From contig NZ_FNYD01000005.1 of the NCBI RefSeq assembly GCF_900109035.1, positions 248,001 to 312,000 of the forward strand: DNA of 64,000 nt. Direction: 5' to 3'. Position numbers and translations under genes: made by a program. Positions within the stretch are counted from its first letter, which is position 1; the number at the start of each line of letters is the position of its first letter. Source of the DNA: Cribrihabitans marinus. GTDB lineage: Bacteria; Pseudomonadota; Alphaproteobacteria; Rhodobacterales; Rhodobacteraceae. The notes beneath the pieces were generated by a model that was given only the letters and a program-made list of their open reading frames with translations, ran no database searches and was not told the origin of the DNA. Shown in pieces: positions 23,540-32,263 of the stretch.

Positions 23540-25147
23540 ATGCTTGACCCGTCGCCGAACCGTCCCGAACTGCCGCCCGAAATCGCGCGGCGTCGCACTT
23601 TCGCGATCATCTCGCACCCGGACGCGGGCAAGACGACGCTGACCGAGAAGTTCCTGCTTTACGGCGGCGCGATCCAGATGGCCGGACAGGTCCGGGCCAA
23701 GGGCGAGGCGCGGCGCACCCGGTCGGATTTCATGGCGATGGAGAAGGACCGCGGGATCTCCGTCTCGGCCTCGGCCATGTCGTTCGACTTCGACAGGTTC
23801 CGCTTCAACCTCGTCGACACGCCGGGCCACTCGGATTTCTCCGAGGACACCTATCGCACGCTGACCGCCGTGGATGCGGCGGTGATGGTGGTCGACGGCG
23901 CCAAGGGGGTCGAGAGCCAGACGCGCAAGCTGTTCGAAGTCTGCCGGCTGCGCGACCTGCCGATCCTGACCTTCTGCAACAAGATGGACCGCGAGAGCCG
24001 CGACACGTTCGACATCATCGACGAGATCCAGGAGACGCTGGCGATCGACGTGACCCCGGCCAGCTGGCCCATCGGCGTGGGCCGCGATTTCATCGGCTGC
24101 TACGACATCCTGCGCGACCGGCTGGAACTGATGGACCGGGCCGACCGCAACAAGGTCGCGGAAAGCATTGAGATCAACGGGCTTGACGACCCCAAGCTGG
24201 CCGAGAACGTGCCCGGGCATCTGCTGGCGCAGCTGCTGGAAGAGGTCGAGATGGCCCGCGAACTCTTGCCCGCGCTCGATCCGCAGGCCGTGCTCGAGGG
24301 GCACATGACGCCGATCTGGTTCGGGTCCGCGATCAATTCCTTCGGGGTCAAGGAGCTGATGAACGGCATCGGAGCCTACGGCCCGGAACCGCAGGTGCAA
24401 TCGGCGGAGCCGCGCCAGATTTCCCCGGAGGAGTCAAAGGTTTCGGGCTTCGTGTTCAAGGTTCAGGCCAACATGGACCCCAAGCATCGTGACCGGGTGG
24501 CGTTCGTCCGCATGGCCTCGGGGCATTTCCGGCGCGGCATGAAGCTGACCCATGTGCGCTCGAAGAAACCGATGGCGATCTCGAACCCGGTGCTTTTTCT
24601 CGCCTCCGACCGGGAGCTGGCCGAAGAGGCCTGGGCCGGCGATATCATCGGCATCCCGAACCACGGCCAGCTGCGCATCGGCGACACGCTGACCGAGGGC
24701 GAACCGTTGCGCGTGACAGGCATCCCCAGCTTTGCGCCGGAGCTGCTGCAAGGGGTGCGCGCGGGCGATCCGATGAAGGCCAAGCACCTGGAAAAGGCGC
24801 TGATGCAATTCGCCGAAGAGGGCGCCGCCAAGGTGTTCAAGCCCTCGATCGGCTCGGGCTTTGTCGTGGGCGTCGTCGGCGCGCTGCAATTCGAGGTGCT
24901 GGCCAGCAGGATCGAGCTGGAATACGGCCTGCCGGTGCGCTTCGAGGCGTCGCAATTCACCTCCGCCCGCTGGGTCTCGGGCGACAAGGCAGCGGTCGAC
25001 AAGTTCACCGCTGCCAACAAGCAGCACATCGCCCACGACCATGACGGCGACATCGTTTACCTGACCCGCCTGCAATGGGATATCGACCGGGTGGAACGCG
25101 ATTACCCCGAGGTGACGCTGAGCGCCACCAAGGAGATGATGGTGTGA
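23540..25147 (+). CDS. prfC: Peptide chain release factor 3
   Basis: A 535-residue translational GTPase that recycles RF1/RF2 from terminating ribosomes. G1 is SHPDAGKTTL, G2 contains GISVSASAMSF, G3 is DTPGHSDFSEDTYR, G4 is NKMDRE. The G3 extension and the later FVFKVQANMDPKHRDR are specific to RF3. The ATG at 23540 was chosen before LDPSPNRPELPPEI. It overlaps the next gene by GTGA. Confidence 0.96.
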   Translation: MLDPSPNRPELPPEIARRRTFAIISHPDAGKTTLTEKFLLYGGAIQMAGQVRAKGEARRTRSDFMAMEKDRGISVSASAMSFDFDRFRFNLVDTPGHSDFSEDTYRTLTAVDAAVMVVDGAKGVESQTRKLFEVCRLRDLPILTFCNKMDRESRDTFDIIDEIQETLAIDVTPASWPIGVGRDFIGCYDILRDRLELMDRADRNKVAESIEINGLDDPKLAENVPGHLLAQLLEEVEMARELLPALDPQAVLEGHMTPIWFGSAINSFGVKELMNGIGAYGPEPQVQSAEPRQISPEESKVSGFVFKVQANMDPKHRDRVAFVRMASGHFRRGMKLTHVRSKKPMAISNPVLFLASDRELAEEAWAGDIIGIPNHGQLRIGDTLTEGEPLRVTGIPSFAPELLQGVRAGDPMKAKHLEKALMQFAEEGAAKVFKPSIGSGFVVGVVGALQFEVLASRIELEYGLPVRFEASQFTSARWVSGDKAAVDKFTAANKQHIAHDHDGDIVYLTRLQWDIDRVERDYPEVTLSATKEMMV

Positions 25148-26088
25148 CCGCCACCTGGGGCCTCGTTGCGACCGTCAAGGCCCCGACACGCGACATACTG
25201 CGCTTTGCCGCCCATCACATCGAGCTGGGCGCGCACCGGCTCTATATCCATCTCGACGCGGCGGATCCGCAGGCACATGCCGCGCTCAAGGCGCATCCCA
25301 AGGTTCGGGTCTTCGACTGCGACGCGGATTTCTGGGCCCGCACCGGCAAGCCGCGCCCGGACAAGCACCAGGTTCGCCAGAGCGCCAACGCGACCCGCAC
25401 CTATGCCAGGGCCGAGGTCGATTGGCTGGCGCATATCGACGTGGATGAATTCCTCTGGTCCGACCGCCCCGTGGCCACGCAACTGGCGGCGCTGCCTTCG
25501 GACATCTTCTGCGCCCGCGTCCGGCCGATCGAGGCGCTGGCCGGCGATGGCGGCGCGTTCAAGGCGCCGGTTCCACCCGGGCCCGGTCGCGCCGCCATCG
25601 CAGAGCGGATCTATCCCGGGATCGGGGCGCATGTGCCCGCAGGCTTTCTCAGCCATGTCCAGGGCAAGCTGTTCCTGCGCACCGGCCGCCCCGACGTGTC
25701 GTTCCGCATCCACAACGTCTATGCAGGCGGCGTCGAAAATCCCGGCCAGACCGAGTTGGCGGGCATGGATCTGTGCCACTTTCATGCCGCGGATTGGGAG
25801 CATTGGCTGTCGCTCTACCGCTATCGGCTGGCGCAGGGCTCCTACCGGTCCGAATTGAGGCCCGGCCGGCCCCGCCCGCAGGGTGGCATGACCCTGCACG
25901 ACCTGATGTCCCTCGCCGAACGGACCGACGGGCCGGAGGGGCTGCGCAAGATCTTCGACACGCTCTGCGTCGATACGCCCGCGCTGCGCGAAAGGCTGTC
26001 GGCCGAGGGGTTGCTGCGCCTGCGCGAACTCAACCTGAACGAAAGTCTGGCCCGGCATTTCCCCCGACACGCGCAGCCTGTGCCCTGA
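25144..26088 (+). CDS. Glycosyltransferase family 2-like protein
   Basis: A 314-residue cytosolic protein. LVATVKAPTRDILRFAAHHIELGA is the usual N-terminus of the GT2/GT92-like group that begins by scanning for a host of sugar-nucleotide contacts; the metal-binding DxD is in HIDVDEFLW. The start is a GTG overlapping the prfC stop (25144-25147), so it is translationally coupled to prfC. The acceptor and sugar donor are unknown; no polysaccharide cluster is nearby. Confidence 0.78.
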   Translation: MTATWGLVATVKAPTRDILRFAAHHIELGAHRLYIHLDAADPQAHAALKAHPKVRVFDCDADFWARTGKPRPDKHQVRQSANATRTYARAEVDWLAHIDVDEFLWSDRPVATQLAALPSDIFCARVRPIEALAGDGGAFKAPVPPGPGRAAIAERIYPGIGAHVPAGFLSHVQGKLFLRTGRPDVSFRIHNVYAGGVENPGQTELAGMDLCHFHAADWEHWLSLYRYRLAQGSYRSELRPGRPRPQGGMTLHDLMSLAERTDGPEGLRKIFDTLCVDTPALRERLSAEGLLRLRELNLNESLARHFPRHAQPVP

Positions 26089-26091
26089 AAA

Positions 26092-26122
26092 CCGCGAGAA
26101 GCCCGGAAAACGCGGCCTTTTT
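26092..26122 (+). terminator. Possible terminator after the glycosyltransferase gene
   Basis: CCGCG (26092-26096) pairs with CGCGG (26111-26115) across a 14-nt loop, followed by CC and TTTTT (26118-26122). The stem is short, so confidence is moderate. It follows the prfC-glycosyltransferase pair. Confidence 0.5.
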
Positions 26123-26237
26123 GCATCGGCATTTGACCCTCCCGGGGCATTTTGCTATTCCGCGCTCATCAGCCGAAGGGTGCACTGACGCGCCCGGTCA
26201 AACGGACCCGGCTCACATGCACGCGCGGGCCAGGTCA

Positions 26238-26258
26238 GTGTCCGCAACCATCGGACAC
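26238..26258 (+). promoter_or_regulatory. Hairpin at the ribosome-binding position of the DEAD-box helicase gene
   Basis: GTGTCCG (26238-26244) and CGGACAC (26252-26258) form a perfect 7-bp stem with a 7-nt loop, ending two bases before the ATG at 26261. No other Shine-Dalgarno sequence is visible; the only weak candidate (GGAC) lies inside the stem. It could control translation initiation, for example with temperature. Confidence 0.5.
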
Positions 26259-26260
26259 AT

Positions 26261-27721
26261 ATGACAAAGTTTAGCGAACTCAACCTGAATCCCAAGGTTC
26301 TCAAGGCCGTCGAAGAAGCCGGCTATGAAACGCCCACACCGATCCAGGCGGGCGCGATTCCCCCCGCACTCGAAGGCCGCGACGTTCTGGGCATTGCCCA
26401 GACCGGCACCGGCAAGACGGCAGGCTTCGTGCTGCCGATGATCACGCTCTTGGCCCGTGGCCGCGCCCGCGCCCGGATGCCGCGCAGCCTGGTGCTGTGT
26501 CCGACGCGCGAACTGGCCGCCCAGGTGGCCGAGAATTTCGACACCTATTCCAAGCATGTGAAGCTGACCAAGGCGCTGCTGATCGGCGGCGTCAGCTTCA
26601 AGGAACAGGACAAGCTGATCGACAAGGGCGTCGACGTACTGATCGCCACGCCGGGCCGCCTGCTGGACCATTTCGAGCGCGGCAAGCTGCTGCTGACCGG
26701 TGTTCAGGTGATGGTGGTGGACGAAGCCGACCGGATGCTCGACATGGGCTTCATCCCGGATATCGAGCGGATCTTCTCGCTGACGCCATTCACCCGCCAG
26801 ACGCTGTTCTTCTCGGCCACGATGGCGCCCGAGATCGAGCGCATCACCAACACTTTCCTGACCGCCCCCGCGCGGGTCGAGGTGGCCCGCCAGGCCACCG
26901 CCTCCGAGACCATCGAGCAGGGCGTGCTGATGTTCAAGGGTTCGCGCCGCGACCGCGAGGCCAGCGAAAAACGCAAGGTCCTGCGCGCGCTGATCGACGG
27001 CGAGGGCGACAAGTGCAAGAACGCGATCATCTTCTGCAACCGCAAGACGGATGTGGATATCGTGGCGAAATCGCTCAAGAAATACGGCTATGACGCTGCC
27101 CCAATCCACGGCGACCTGGACCAGTCGCAGCGCACGCGCACGCTGGACGGGTTCCGCGACGGCTCGCTGCGGCTGCTGATCGCGTCGGATGTGGCCGCGC
27201 GCGGCCTGGACGTGCCGGCGGTCAGCCATGTGATCAACTACGACGTGCCGGGCCATCCCGAGGATTACGTGCACCGGATCGGCCGCACCGGCCGCGCCGG
27301 GCGCGACGGCAAGGCGATCACCATCTGCATCCCGCGCGACGAGAAGGCACTGGCGGCGGTCGAGAAGCTGATCCAGAAGGACATCCCGCGCCTCGACAAC
27401 CCGTTGAAATCCGACGCCCCCGCCGAGGTGGAGGAGGTGACGGAAGCCGCCAAACCGTCCCGTCGCCGGAAATCCGGACCCAGGACCGAGGCGCCAGCCG
27501 AGCAGAAGGCCGAGACGCCACCCAAGGCTCCGGCCGAGACCGAGCAGGCCGACGCGCCCGAAAAGCAGGCCGAACCAGCGCCCGCGCGCGCCGAAAGCGG
27601 CGAGGACCGGTCGCGCGGACGCGGCAAGCGCGAGCGCGGAGAGTCCAAGAAGGTCGTCGGACTGGGCGACCACCTGCCCCGGTTCATCGCGCTGAGCTTT
27701 GACGAACGCCGGACCGGCTGA
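26261..27721 (+). CDS. DEAD-box ATP-dependent RNA helicase (RhlE-like)
   Basis: A 486-residue helicase. The Q motif region (PTPIQAGAIPPALEGRD), motif I AQTGTGKTA, motif II VDEADRMLD, motif III FSATM, motif V DVAARGLDVP and motif VI HRIGRTGRAGR are all intact. A C-terminal tail from about residue 380 is charged and low in complexity (alternating Glu/Ala/Pro and Arg/Lys), typical of RNA-contacting tails. A hairpin sits directly before the start codon. Role in ribosome assembly or mRNA turnover is inferred. Confidence 0.95.
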   Translation: MTKFSELNLNPKVLKAVEEAGYETPTPIQAGAIPPALEGRDVLGIAQTGTGKTAGFVLPMITLLARGRARARMPRSLVLCPTRELAAQVAENFDTYSKHVKLTKALLIGGVSFKEQDKLIDKGVDVLIATPGRLLDHFERGKLLLTGVQVMVVDEADRMLDMGFIPDIERIFSLTPFTRQTLFFSATMAPEIERITNTFLTAPARVEVARQATASETIEQGVLMFKGSRRDREASEKRKVLRALIDGEGDKCKNAIIFCNRKTDVDIVAKSLKKYGYDAAPIHGDLDQSQRTRTLDGFRDGSLRLLIASDVAARGLDVPAVSHVINYDVPGHPEDYVHRIGRTGRAGRDGKAITICIPRDEKALAAVEKLIQKDIPRLDNPLKSDAPAEVEEVTEAAKPSRRRKSGPRTEAPAEQKAETPPKAPAETEQADAPEKQAEPAPARAESGEDRSRGRGKRERGESKKVVGLGDHLPRFIALSFDERRTG

Positions 27722-27727
27722 CCGCCC

Positions 27728-28630
27728 TCAGATCGCCAGCACCAGTGCCAGGATCGACAGGCCCAGCAGGGCCATGCCGCTGATCTCGCGCGCGGTGATC
27801 GTCTCGCGGAAGAACAGGATCGAGGCCAGCAGACTGAACACCAGTTCGACCTGCCCCAGCGCCTTGACATAGGCCGCGTTCTGCAAGGTGAAGGCCAGAA
27901 ACCAGCAGAACGAGCCGCCCATGCTGGTCAACCCCACGAAGACACCTGTGCCGCGCGTTTGCCAGACCGCCCGAAGCTGGTCGCGGTCGCGCCAGGCCAG
28001 GTAGATCGCCATGCTGAGCAACTGGAAGCCGACCACCGCCGCCAGCGTGATCGCCGCGCGCAGCACCGGCTCGGTCTCAGCCAGTTCCAGCGATGCGCCG
28101 CGATAGGTGACCGAGGAGATGGCGAACAACACGCCCGAGGCGAGCCCCAGAAGCGACGCCGGGCCGGTCAGGTGGCGCCACCAGGCGCCGGTGACATCGG
28201 GCGTCCTGGACAGCACCAGCACCGCCAGCAACCCCAGCAGGATCGCCACCATGCCGCCCGCGCTCACCCCCTCGCCCAGGACAAGGAATCCGACGATCGC
28301 CGTCTGGATCACCTCGGTCTTCTTGAAGGTGATGCCGACCGCGAAATTGCGTTGCTTGAACAGGGCCACGACGCAGATCGTCGCGAGGATCTGCGCGGTG
28401 CCCCCGATCACCGCGAACAGCCAGAACGTGCCGCTCAGCGCCGGCAGCGCCCGCCCGCTGAACCACAGATAAGCACCAAGGCCGGTCAGGATGAAGGGCG
28501 CGGAATAGGCGAACCGCGCGAATGTCGCCCCCGCCGGGCTCAGCCGCACGGTGCTGAGAGACTTCTGCAGCATGAACCGCACCGTCTGGAACAGCGCGGC
28601 CGCCAGGGTGACGGGGATCCAGAGACTCAT
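27728..28630 (-). CDS. EamA-family (DMT superfamily) transporter
   Basis: A 300-residue inner-membrane protein with ten predicted helices in two EamA repeats; the second starts near LLGLASGVLFAISSV. Substrate unknown. It converges with the DEAD-box helicase with a six-base gap and lies 21 bp downstream of the fatty acid desaturase gene on the same strand. Confidence 0.83.
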   Translation of the reverse strand: MSLWIPVTLAAALFQTVRFMLQKSLSTVRLSPAGATFARFAYSAPFILTGLGAYLWFSGRALPALSGTFWLFAVIGGTAQILATICVVALFKQRNFAVGITFKKTEVIQTAIVGFLVLGEGVSAGGMVAILLGLLAVLVLSRTPDVTGAWWRHLTGPASLLGLASGVLFAISSVTYRGASLELAETEPVLRAAITLAAVVGFQLLSMAIYLAWRDRDQLRAVWQTRGTGVFVGLTSMGGSFCWFLAFTLQNAAYVKALGQVELVFSLLASILFFRETITAREISGMALLGLSILALVLAI

Positions 28631-28651
28631 GGCGGCCGGTATGGCGCGAAT

Positions 28652-29557
28652 TCAGCGCTGCGGCCAGAGCGGATGCGGCACCGGGTCCTTTGCCCGCCAC
28701 AGGTGTTGCCGGAACAGCTGCGGGTACGAGGCGATCACATAGCCCTCGTTGGCGCGACGATACCGGTCCTTGCCGCGCGCATAGAGCTCGGGCAGGCGAT
28801 ACCAGGGCGCGCGCGGGTGCATGTGGTGGACCACGTGCAGGTTGTTGTTGAGAAACAGCAGCGCCAGCGGGCCCCGATCCTCGACGATCACGGTGCGCCC
28901 GCGCGCCTTTTCATGGGCGCGGTGCTCGGCAAAGGTGCGGATCTTGAGCAGCGACAGGCCCAGATAGGCCGAGACGAGGTAGGCCCAGAGCGGCATCTGC
29001 GTCTGCGCCACGATCCACAGCACCGCGACCACCCCCGGCAGGTGCAGCGCCCAGGCCAGCCAGATCTCGCGGTCGCCGCGCAGCGCCCCGCGCAGGTCGT
29101 CGTGCATGAACGCGACCTGGCCCAGGGCCGGCCCCAGCAGCATCCGGCCCAGCAACGTGTTGTTGACCCGATAGACCAGCCGCAGCCAGCCGGGCATCCG
29201 GTGCCATCTGGCCGGATCGAGGTAATTCGACTCCGGGTCGTCATAGGGATCGGTCAGGTTGGCGTCCTGGTGATGGGCCAGATGCAGATCCCGGAACCGG
29301 TTGTAGGGGATGCACAGGTTCAGCGGCAGCGCCATCAGCGCCTCGTTCAGTGCCTGGTTCGGGAACGGGTGCCCGTGCAGGGCCTCATGCGTCAGCGAGG
29401 AATGGAAGGCCACCAGAACCGCCGCCGCCAGCACCGCCGCGATCAGCGAAACCGGCGCGAGCCAGATCAGGACCGCCCCCCAAAAAACGTAGCAGGCCAG
29501 GATCAGGACAAACGTGCCCCATTCGGCGGATTTCGGGGTTCCGGCGGATCTAGACAT
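28652..29557 (-). CDS. Fatty acid desaturase family protein
   Basis: A 301-residue membrane-bound di-iron enzyme. Three histidine clusters are present: HSSLTHEALHG, HLAHHQ and HVVHHMHP, with hydrophobic helices between them. The order and spacing fit the acyl-lipid desaturase/hydroxylase superfamily, which also contains carotenoid ketolases and hydroxylases, so the substrate remains open. The ATG at 29557 overlaps the end of the DUF2061 gene by 8 nt. Confidence 0.86.
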   Translation of the reverse strand: MSRSAGTPKSAEWGTFVLILACYVFWGAVLIWLAPVSLIAAVLAAAVLVAFHSSLTHEALHGHPFPNQALNEALMALPLNLCIPYNRFRDLHLAHHQDANLTDPYDDPESNYLDPARWHRMPGWLRLVYRVNNTLLGRMLLGPALGQVAFMHDDLRGALRGDREIWLAWALHLPGVVAVLWIVAQTQMPLWAYLVSAYLGLSLLKIRTFAEHRAHEKARGRTVIVEDRGPLALLFLNNNLHVVHHMHPRAPWYRLPELYARGKDRYRRANEGYVIASYPQLFRQHLWRAKDPVPHPLWPQR

Positions 29558-29777
29558 GCCGCCCCCAGCGGATGCCCGCCCAGACACGCTCATAGGTCAG
29601 GTACATCACGAAGCCGAGCGCCGTGTTGGCCAGCGCCATGGTCCCGCCCAACGCCGCCGACCCGGTCGCCGCAAGCCCGACCAGCGTCATGACGCCAAGA
29701 CCGATCACATTCCAAACGATCGCTTTGACAAGCGAGCGCCACCGCGTTTCCATTCCGTTACCCATGTGTTGCTTCAC
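29550..29777 (-). CDS. DUF2061-like small membrane protein
   Basis: Up to 75 residues with two hydrophobic segments and the family pattern RSLVKAIVWNVIGL at the N-terminal side and YERVWAGIRWGR at the C-terminus. DUF2061 proteins are small membrane proteins of unknown function. The true start may be the ATG at 29753 (METRWRSL), because none of the three in-frame ATGs has a strong ribosome-binding site. Its stop overlaps the desaturase start, so the two are probably co-expressed. Confidence 0.75.
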   Translation of the reverse strand: MKQHMGNGMETRWRSLVKAIVWNVIGLGVMTLVGLAATGSAALGGTMALANTALGFVMYLTYERVWAGIRWGRHV

Positions 29778-29858
29778 ATGATCGTTACACGAGCGCGCAG
29801 GGCGTGAGAATTCTGGAAACAGTTAACAAAACTTACTTGCCGTGATATTTATAACCAT

Positions 29859-30722
29859 ATGGTTGAAAAAATCGACAAACGCCTGCGCGCCGCACAGTTC
29901 CGCACCCGTCTGGCCCGCGCCATGTCCGAGACCGGCACCAGCCAGAGCGCGCTGGCCCGCGCCACCGGCGTCGATCGGTCGACCGTCTCGCAACTGCTGA
30001 CCGATGACGGCGCGCGTCTGCCCAATGCCCATGTGGTCGGGGCCTGTGCCTCGGCGCTGGGGGTGTCGGCGGACTGGCTGCTCAGCCTCAGCGACCGGCC
30101 CGAAAGCGCCGCCGAGCTGCTGGCCGGGTCGCTGACACTGACCGAGGCGCCGCGCGCGCTGGTGGACGAGCGGATCTTCGACTGGCACCGCGAGGCGGCG
30201 GGCTACAAGATCCGCCACGTGCCGGCGGCCCTGCCCGACATGCTCAAGACGCGCGCGGTGCTGGAATGGGAATACACGCCGCATCTGGGACGCACGACGA
30301 CCCAGGCCATCGGCGCGTCCGAGGATCGGCTGGCCTTCATGCGCGGCGCGCAATCGGACTATGAGATCGCCGTTCCGCTTTACGAACTCGACAGCTTCGC
30401 CGGCGCGACGGGCTATTACCACGGACTGCCGGCGCAGGACCGGCTGGACCAGATCGACCACCTGCTGAGCCTGGCCGACCAGCTCTATCCGCGCCTGCGC
30501 ATCTACCTGTTCGACGCCCGGCGGCTCTATGCCGCGCCGATCACCATCTTCGGGCCGCTGCTCTGCGTTCTCTATGCGGGCGGGCACTACGTGGCCTTCC
30601 GTGACCGCGACCGGATCGAGACCTTCACCACCCATTTCGACCGGCTGGTGCGCGAGGCGACCATCACCGCCCGCGCCCTGCCGGCGCATCTGCAACTGCT
30701 GCGGGACGGGGTGGTTGCGTAA
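29859..30722 (+). CDS. XRE-type helix-turn-helix transcriptional regulator
   Basis: A 287-residue regulator with an N-terminal Cro/XRE helix-turn-helix (residues 12-75; SQSALARATGVDRSTVSQLL) and a long C-terminal domain of about 190 residues without a motif I recognise. The ATG lies inside a 12-bp palindrome AACCATATGGTT (29853-29864), a possible autoregulatory site. It is divergent from the DUF2061-desaturase pair. Confidence 0.82.
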   Translation: MVEKIDKRLRAAQFRTRLARAMSETGTSQSALARATGVDRSTVSQLLTDDGARLPNAHVVGACASALGVSADWLLSLSDRPESAAELLAGSLTLTEAPRALVDERIFDWHREAAGYKIRHVPAALPDMLKTRAVLEWEYTPHLGRTTTQAIGASEDRLAFMRGAQSDYEIAVPLYELDSFAGATGYYHGLPAQDRLDQIDHLLSLADQLYPRLRIYLFDARRLYAAPITIFGPLLCVLYAGGHYVAFRDRDRIETFTTHFDRLVREATITARALPAHLQLLRDGVVA

Positions 30723-30793
30723 AGGGCATCGCAACCCCGGCACCCGGCCAACGCAGCTTTCGCCTTCGGTCGCCGCGCGGATCGGTCCGGGCG

Positions 30794-31771
30794 CTAGGCT
30801 GCGTCCGGGCCCGGCCGCGTCTGCATGTCGGATATCCAGCGGGCAGTTGCCGCGGATTCTGCCTTGACCCATTCGACAAAGCGCCGCATCTGCGGGCGAC
30901 GGTGTCCGGTTTCACGCTGCCAGAGCCGATAGGGACAAGGTGCCGTCAGCCCCATGCTGGCCGGGTAAGGCAGCACCAGACTGCCGGTGTCCAGATCGCC
31001 TTCGATCAGGGAAATGCCGCAGAGCAGGAAACCGACATCCTGCCGGACCGCGTCGAGCGCCATATTTGCCCGCCGGTAATAGGGGCCACGGTCGGTTCCC
31101 GAGCGGCGCATGCCGAATTTGTCGAACCAGTCCGCAAATCCGGGGCGGTCCGGCTCGGCCCGGTGACCTTCCAGGTGCAGCAGCGGCATCCCTTCAATCT
31201 CGTGTTCCTGGTCGTAATCGGCGATCCGTCTGAGATTGTCGGGGCTGCATACTGGAACCAGGTAGTCCGTGAACAGCGCGTCGCCGCGTTCCGCGCCGCC
31301 ATATTCGACGCGGATGTCGGGCGCGCCGAGGCGCGTGGGTACATCGCCCGCACCGTTGATGCAGAACAGAATGTTCTGATGGGCCTCGCGGAACGCCGGC
31401 AACCTCGGGGCCAGCCAAAGTTCGGACCAGTCCGGGTCGGCAACGATGTGGATCTCGCTGATGCGCTGAAAGTCGAGCGTGGACGAAACCCGGTCGAGCG
31501 ACTGGAATGCGGCCTGAAGATCCGGCAGCGCAGCGGCCAGTTCGGGTGTCGGCTGCAGGCCGGACCGGCCACGCACCAGAAGATCGGACCCGAGATAATC
31601 CTCGAGCGCACGGATTCTCTGGCCGACAGCCGCCGCGGTGATACCCAGTCGGCCGGCTGCGGCCTTCAGGGATCCCTCGCGGATCGCCATTTCGACCGCC
31701 TGAAGGGACTTCAGATGTGTTGTCGCCGGCATTTGCGAAAGCTTTTCTTTATGGACATCGTGTTTCTTCAT
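30794..31771 (-). CDS. LysR-family transcriptional regulator (GcvA-like)
   Basis: A 325-residue LysR protein. The helix-turn-helix covers residues 18-75 (LKSLQAVEMAIREGSLKAAA, then LGITAAAVGQRIRALEDYLG). The remainder is a two-lobed effector domain with an unusual composition (DIRVEYGG in the GcvA style). It is divergent from the DUF4242 gene, and the shared 100-bp region holds a large inverted repeat, so it probably controls that gene. Confidence 0.87.
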   Translation of the reverse strand: MKKHDVHKEKLSQMPATTHLKSLQAVEMAIREGSLKAAAGRLGITAAAVGQRIRALEDYLGSDLLVRGRSGLQPTPELAAALPDLQAAFQSLDRVSSTLDFQRISEIHIVADPDWSELWLAPRLPAFREAHQNILFCINGAGDVPTRLGAPDIRVEYGGAERGDALFTDYLVPVCSPDNLRRIADYDQEHEIEGMPLLHLEGHRAEPDRPGFADWFDKFGMRRSGTDRGPYYRRANMALDAVRQDVGFLLCGISLIEGDLDTGSLVLPYPASMGLTAPCPYRLWQRETGHRRPQMRRFVEWVKAESAATARWISDMQTRPGPDAA

Positions 31772-31807
31772 CAACCTACAAGGAAAGCTTTACCAAGATA
31801 AAGAAAA
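31737..31807. promoter_or_regulatory. Putative LysR operator region between the LysR and DUF4242 genes
   Basis: GAAAGCTTT occurs twice (31737-31745 and 31783-31791). TTTTCTTTAT (31743-31752) is inverted as ATAAAGAAAA (31798-31807). The block is AT-rich compared with its surroundings and lies between two divergent start codons, as expected for a LysR-controlled promoter. Confidence 0.55.
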
Positions 31808-31871
31808 CTTGCCTCGCAGATTGACAGACATCCCGGCACAGTTGTTGCACACACCAAAGGGAGGCCAAGAA

Positions 31872-32150
31872 ATGCTGAAACGGTTTGTTATCGAACGCGA
31901 CATCGCGGGTATCGGTGAGTTCTCACTGACCGAGTTGTGTGCGGCCTCGCGTGCATCCAACAAGGCGCTGGCCGATATGGGGCCGAAGATCCAATGGCAA
32001 CATTCCTACGTGGCGGCCGACAAGACGTTTTGCGTGTATCTCGCCGAGAACGAGGACGAGATCCGCCGCCATTCCGAACTGTCCGGCATACCGGTCGGAA
32101 AGATCACCGAAGCGCCGCAGATCATCGACCCTCTGACCGCCAACAACTAG
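31872..32150 (+). CDS. DUF4242-type small protein
   Basis: A 92-residue protein (MLKRFVIERDIAGIGEF... HSYVAADKTFCVYLAENEDEIRRHSEL) with the ferredoxin-like pattern of DUF4242, the SCO4226-type family for which a nickel-binding member is known. GGAGG lies eight bases before the ATG. It is divergent from a LysR regulator and followed by a long hairpin. Confidence 0.83.
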   Translation: MLKRFVIERDIAGIGEFSLTELCAASRASNKALADMGPKIQWQHSYVAADKTFCVYLAENEDEIRRHSELSGIPVGKITEAPQIIDPLTANN

Positions 32151-32169
32151 ACCCGGCAATCCCGGCGTC

Positions 32170-32199
32170 GTGACCGCCATGCCATCGCATGGCGGTCAC
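32170..32199. terminator. Long perfect hairpin between DUF4242 and SDR genes
   Basis: GTGACCGCCATG (32170-32181) and CATGGCGGTCAC (32188-32199) form a 12-bp perfect stem with a 6-nt loop. It lies between two convergent genes. No T-tract follows on either side, so termination may need help. Confidence 0.6.
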
Positions 32200-32263
32200 C
32201 GGCGATCGGGTTCGAGACCGCGCCGGAAGCGCTCGTTCACAGGCGTGTCCCGCCTCTGTAAAG

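Noticed and set aside
27959-29692. Rightward open frame of 577 codons over the transporter and desaturase genes
   Set aside because: It is antisense to two clear membrane proteins with intact family motifs and reads as low-complexity basic sequence.
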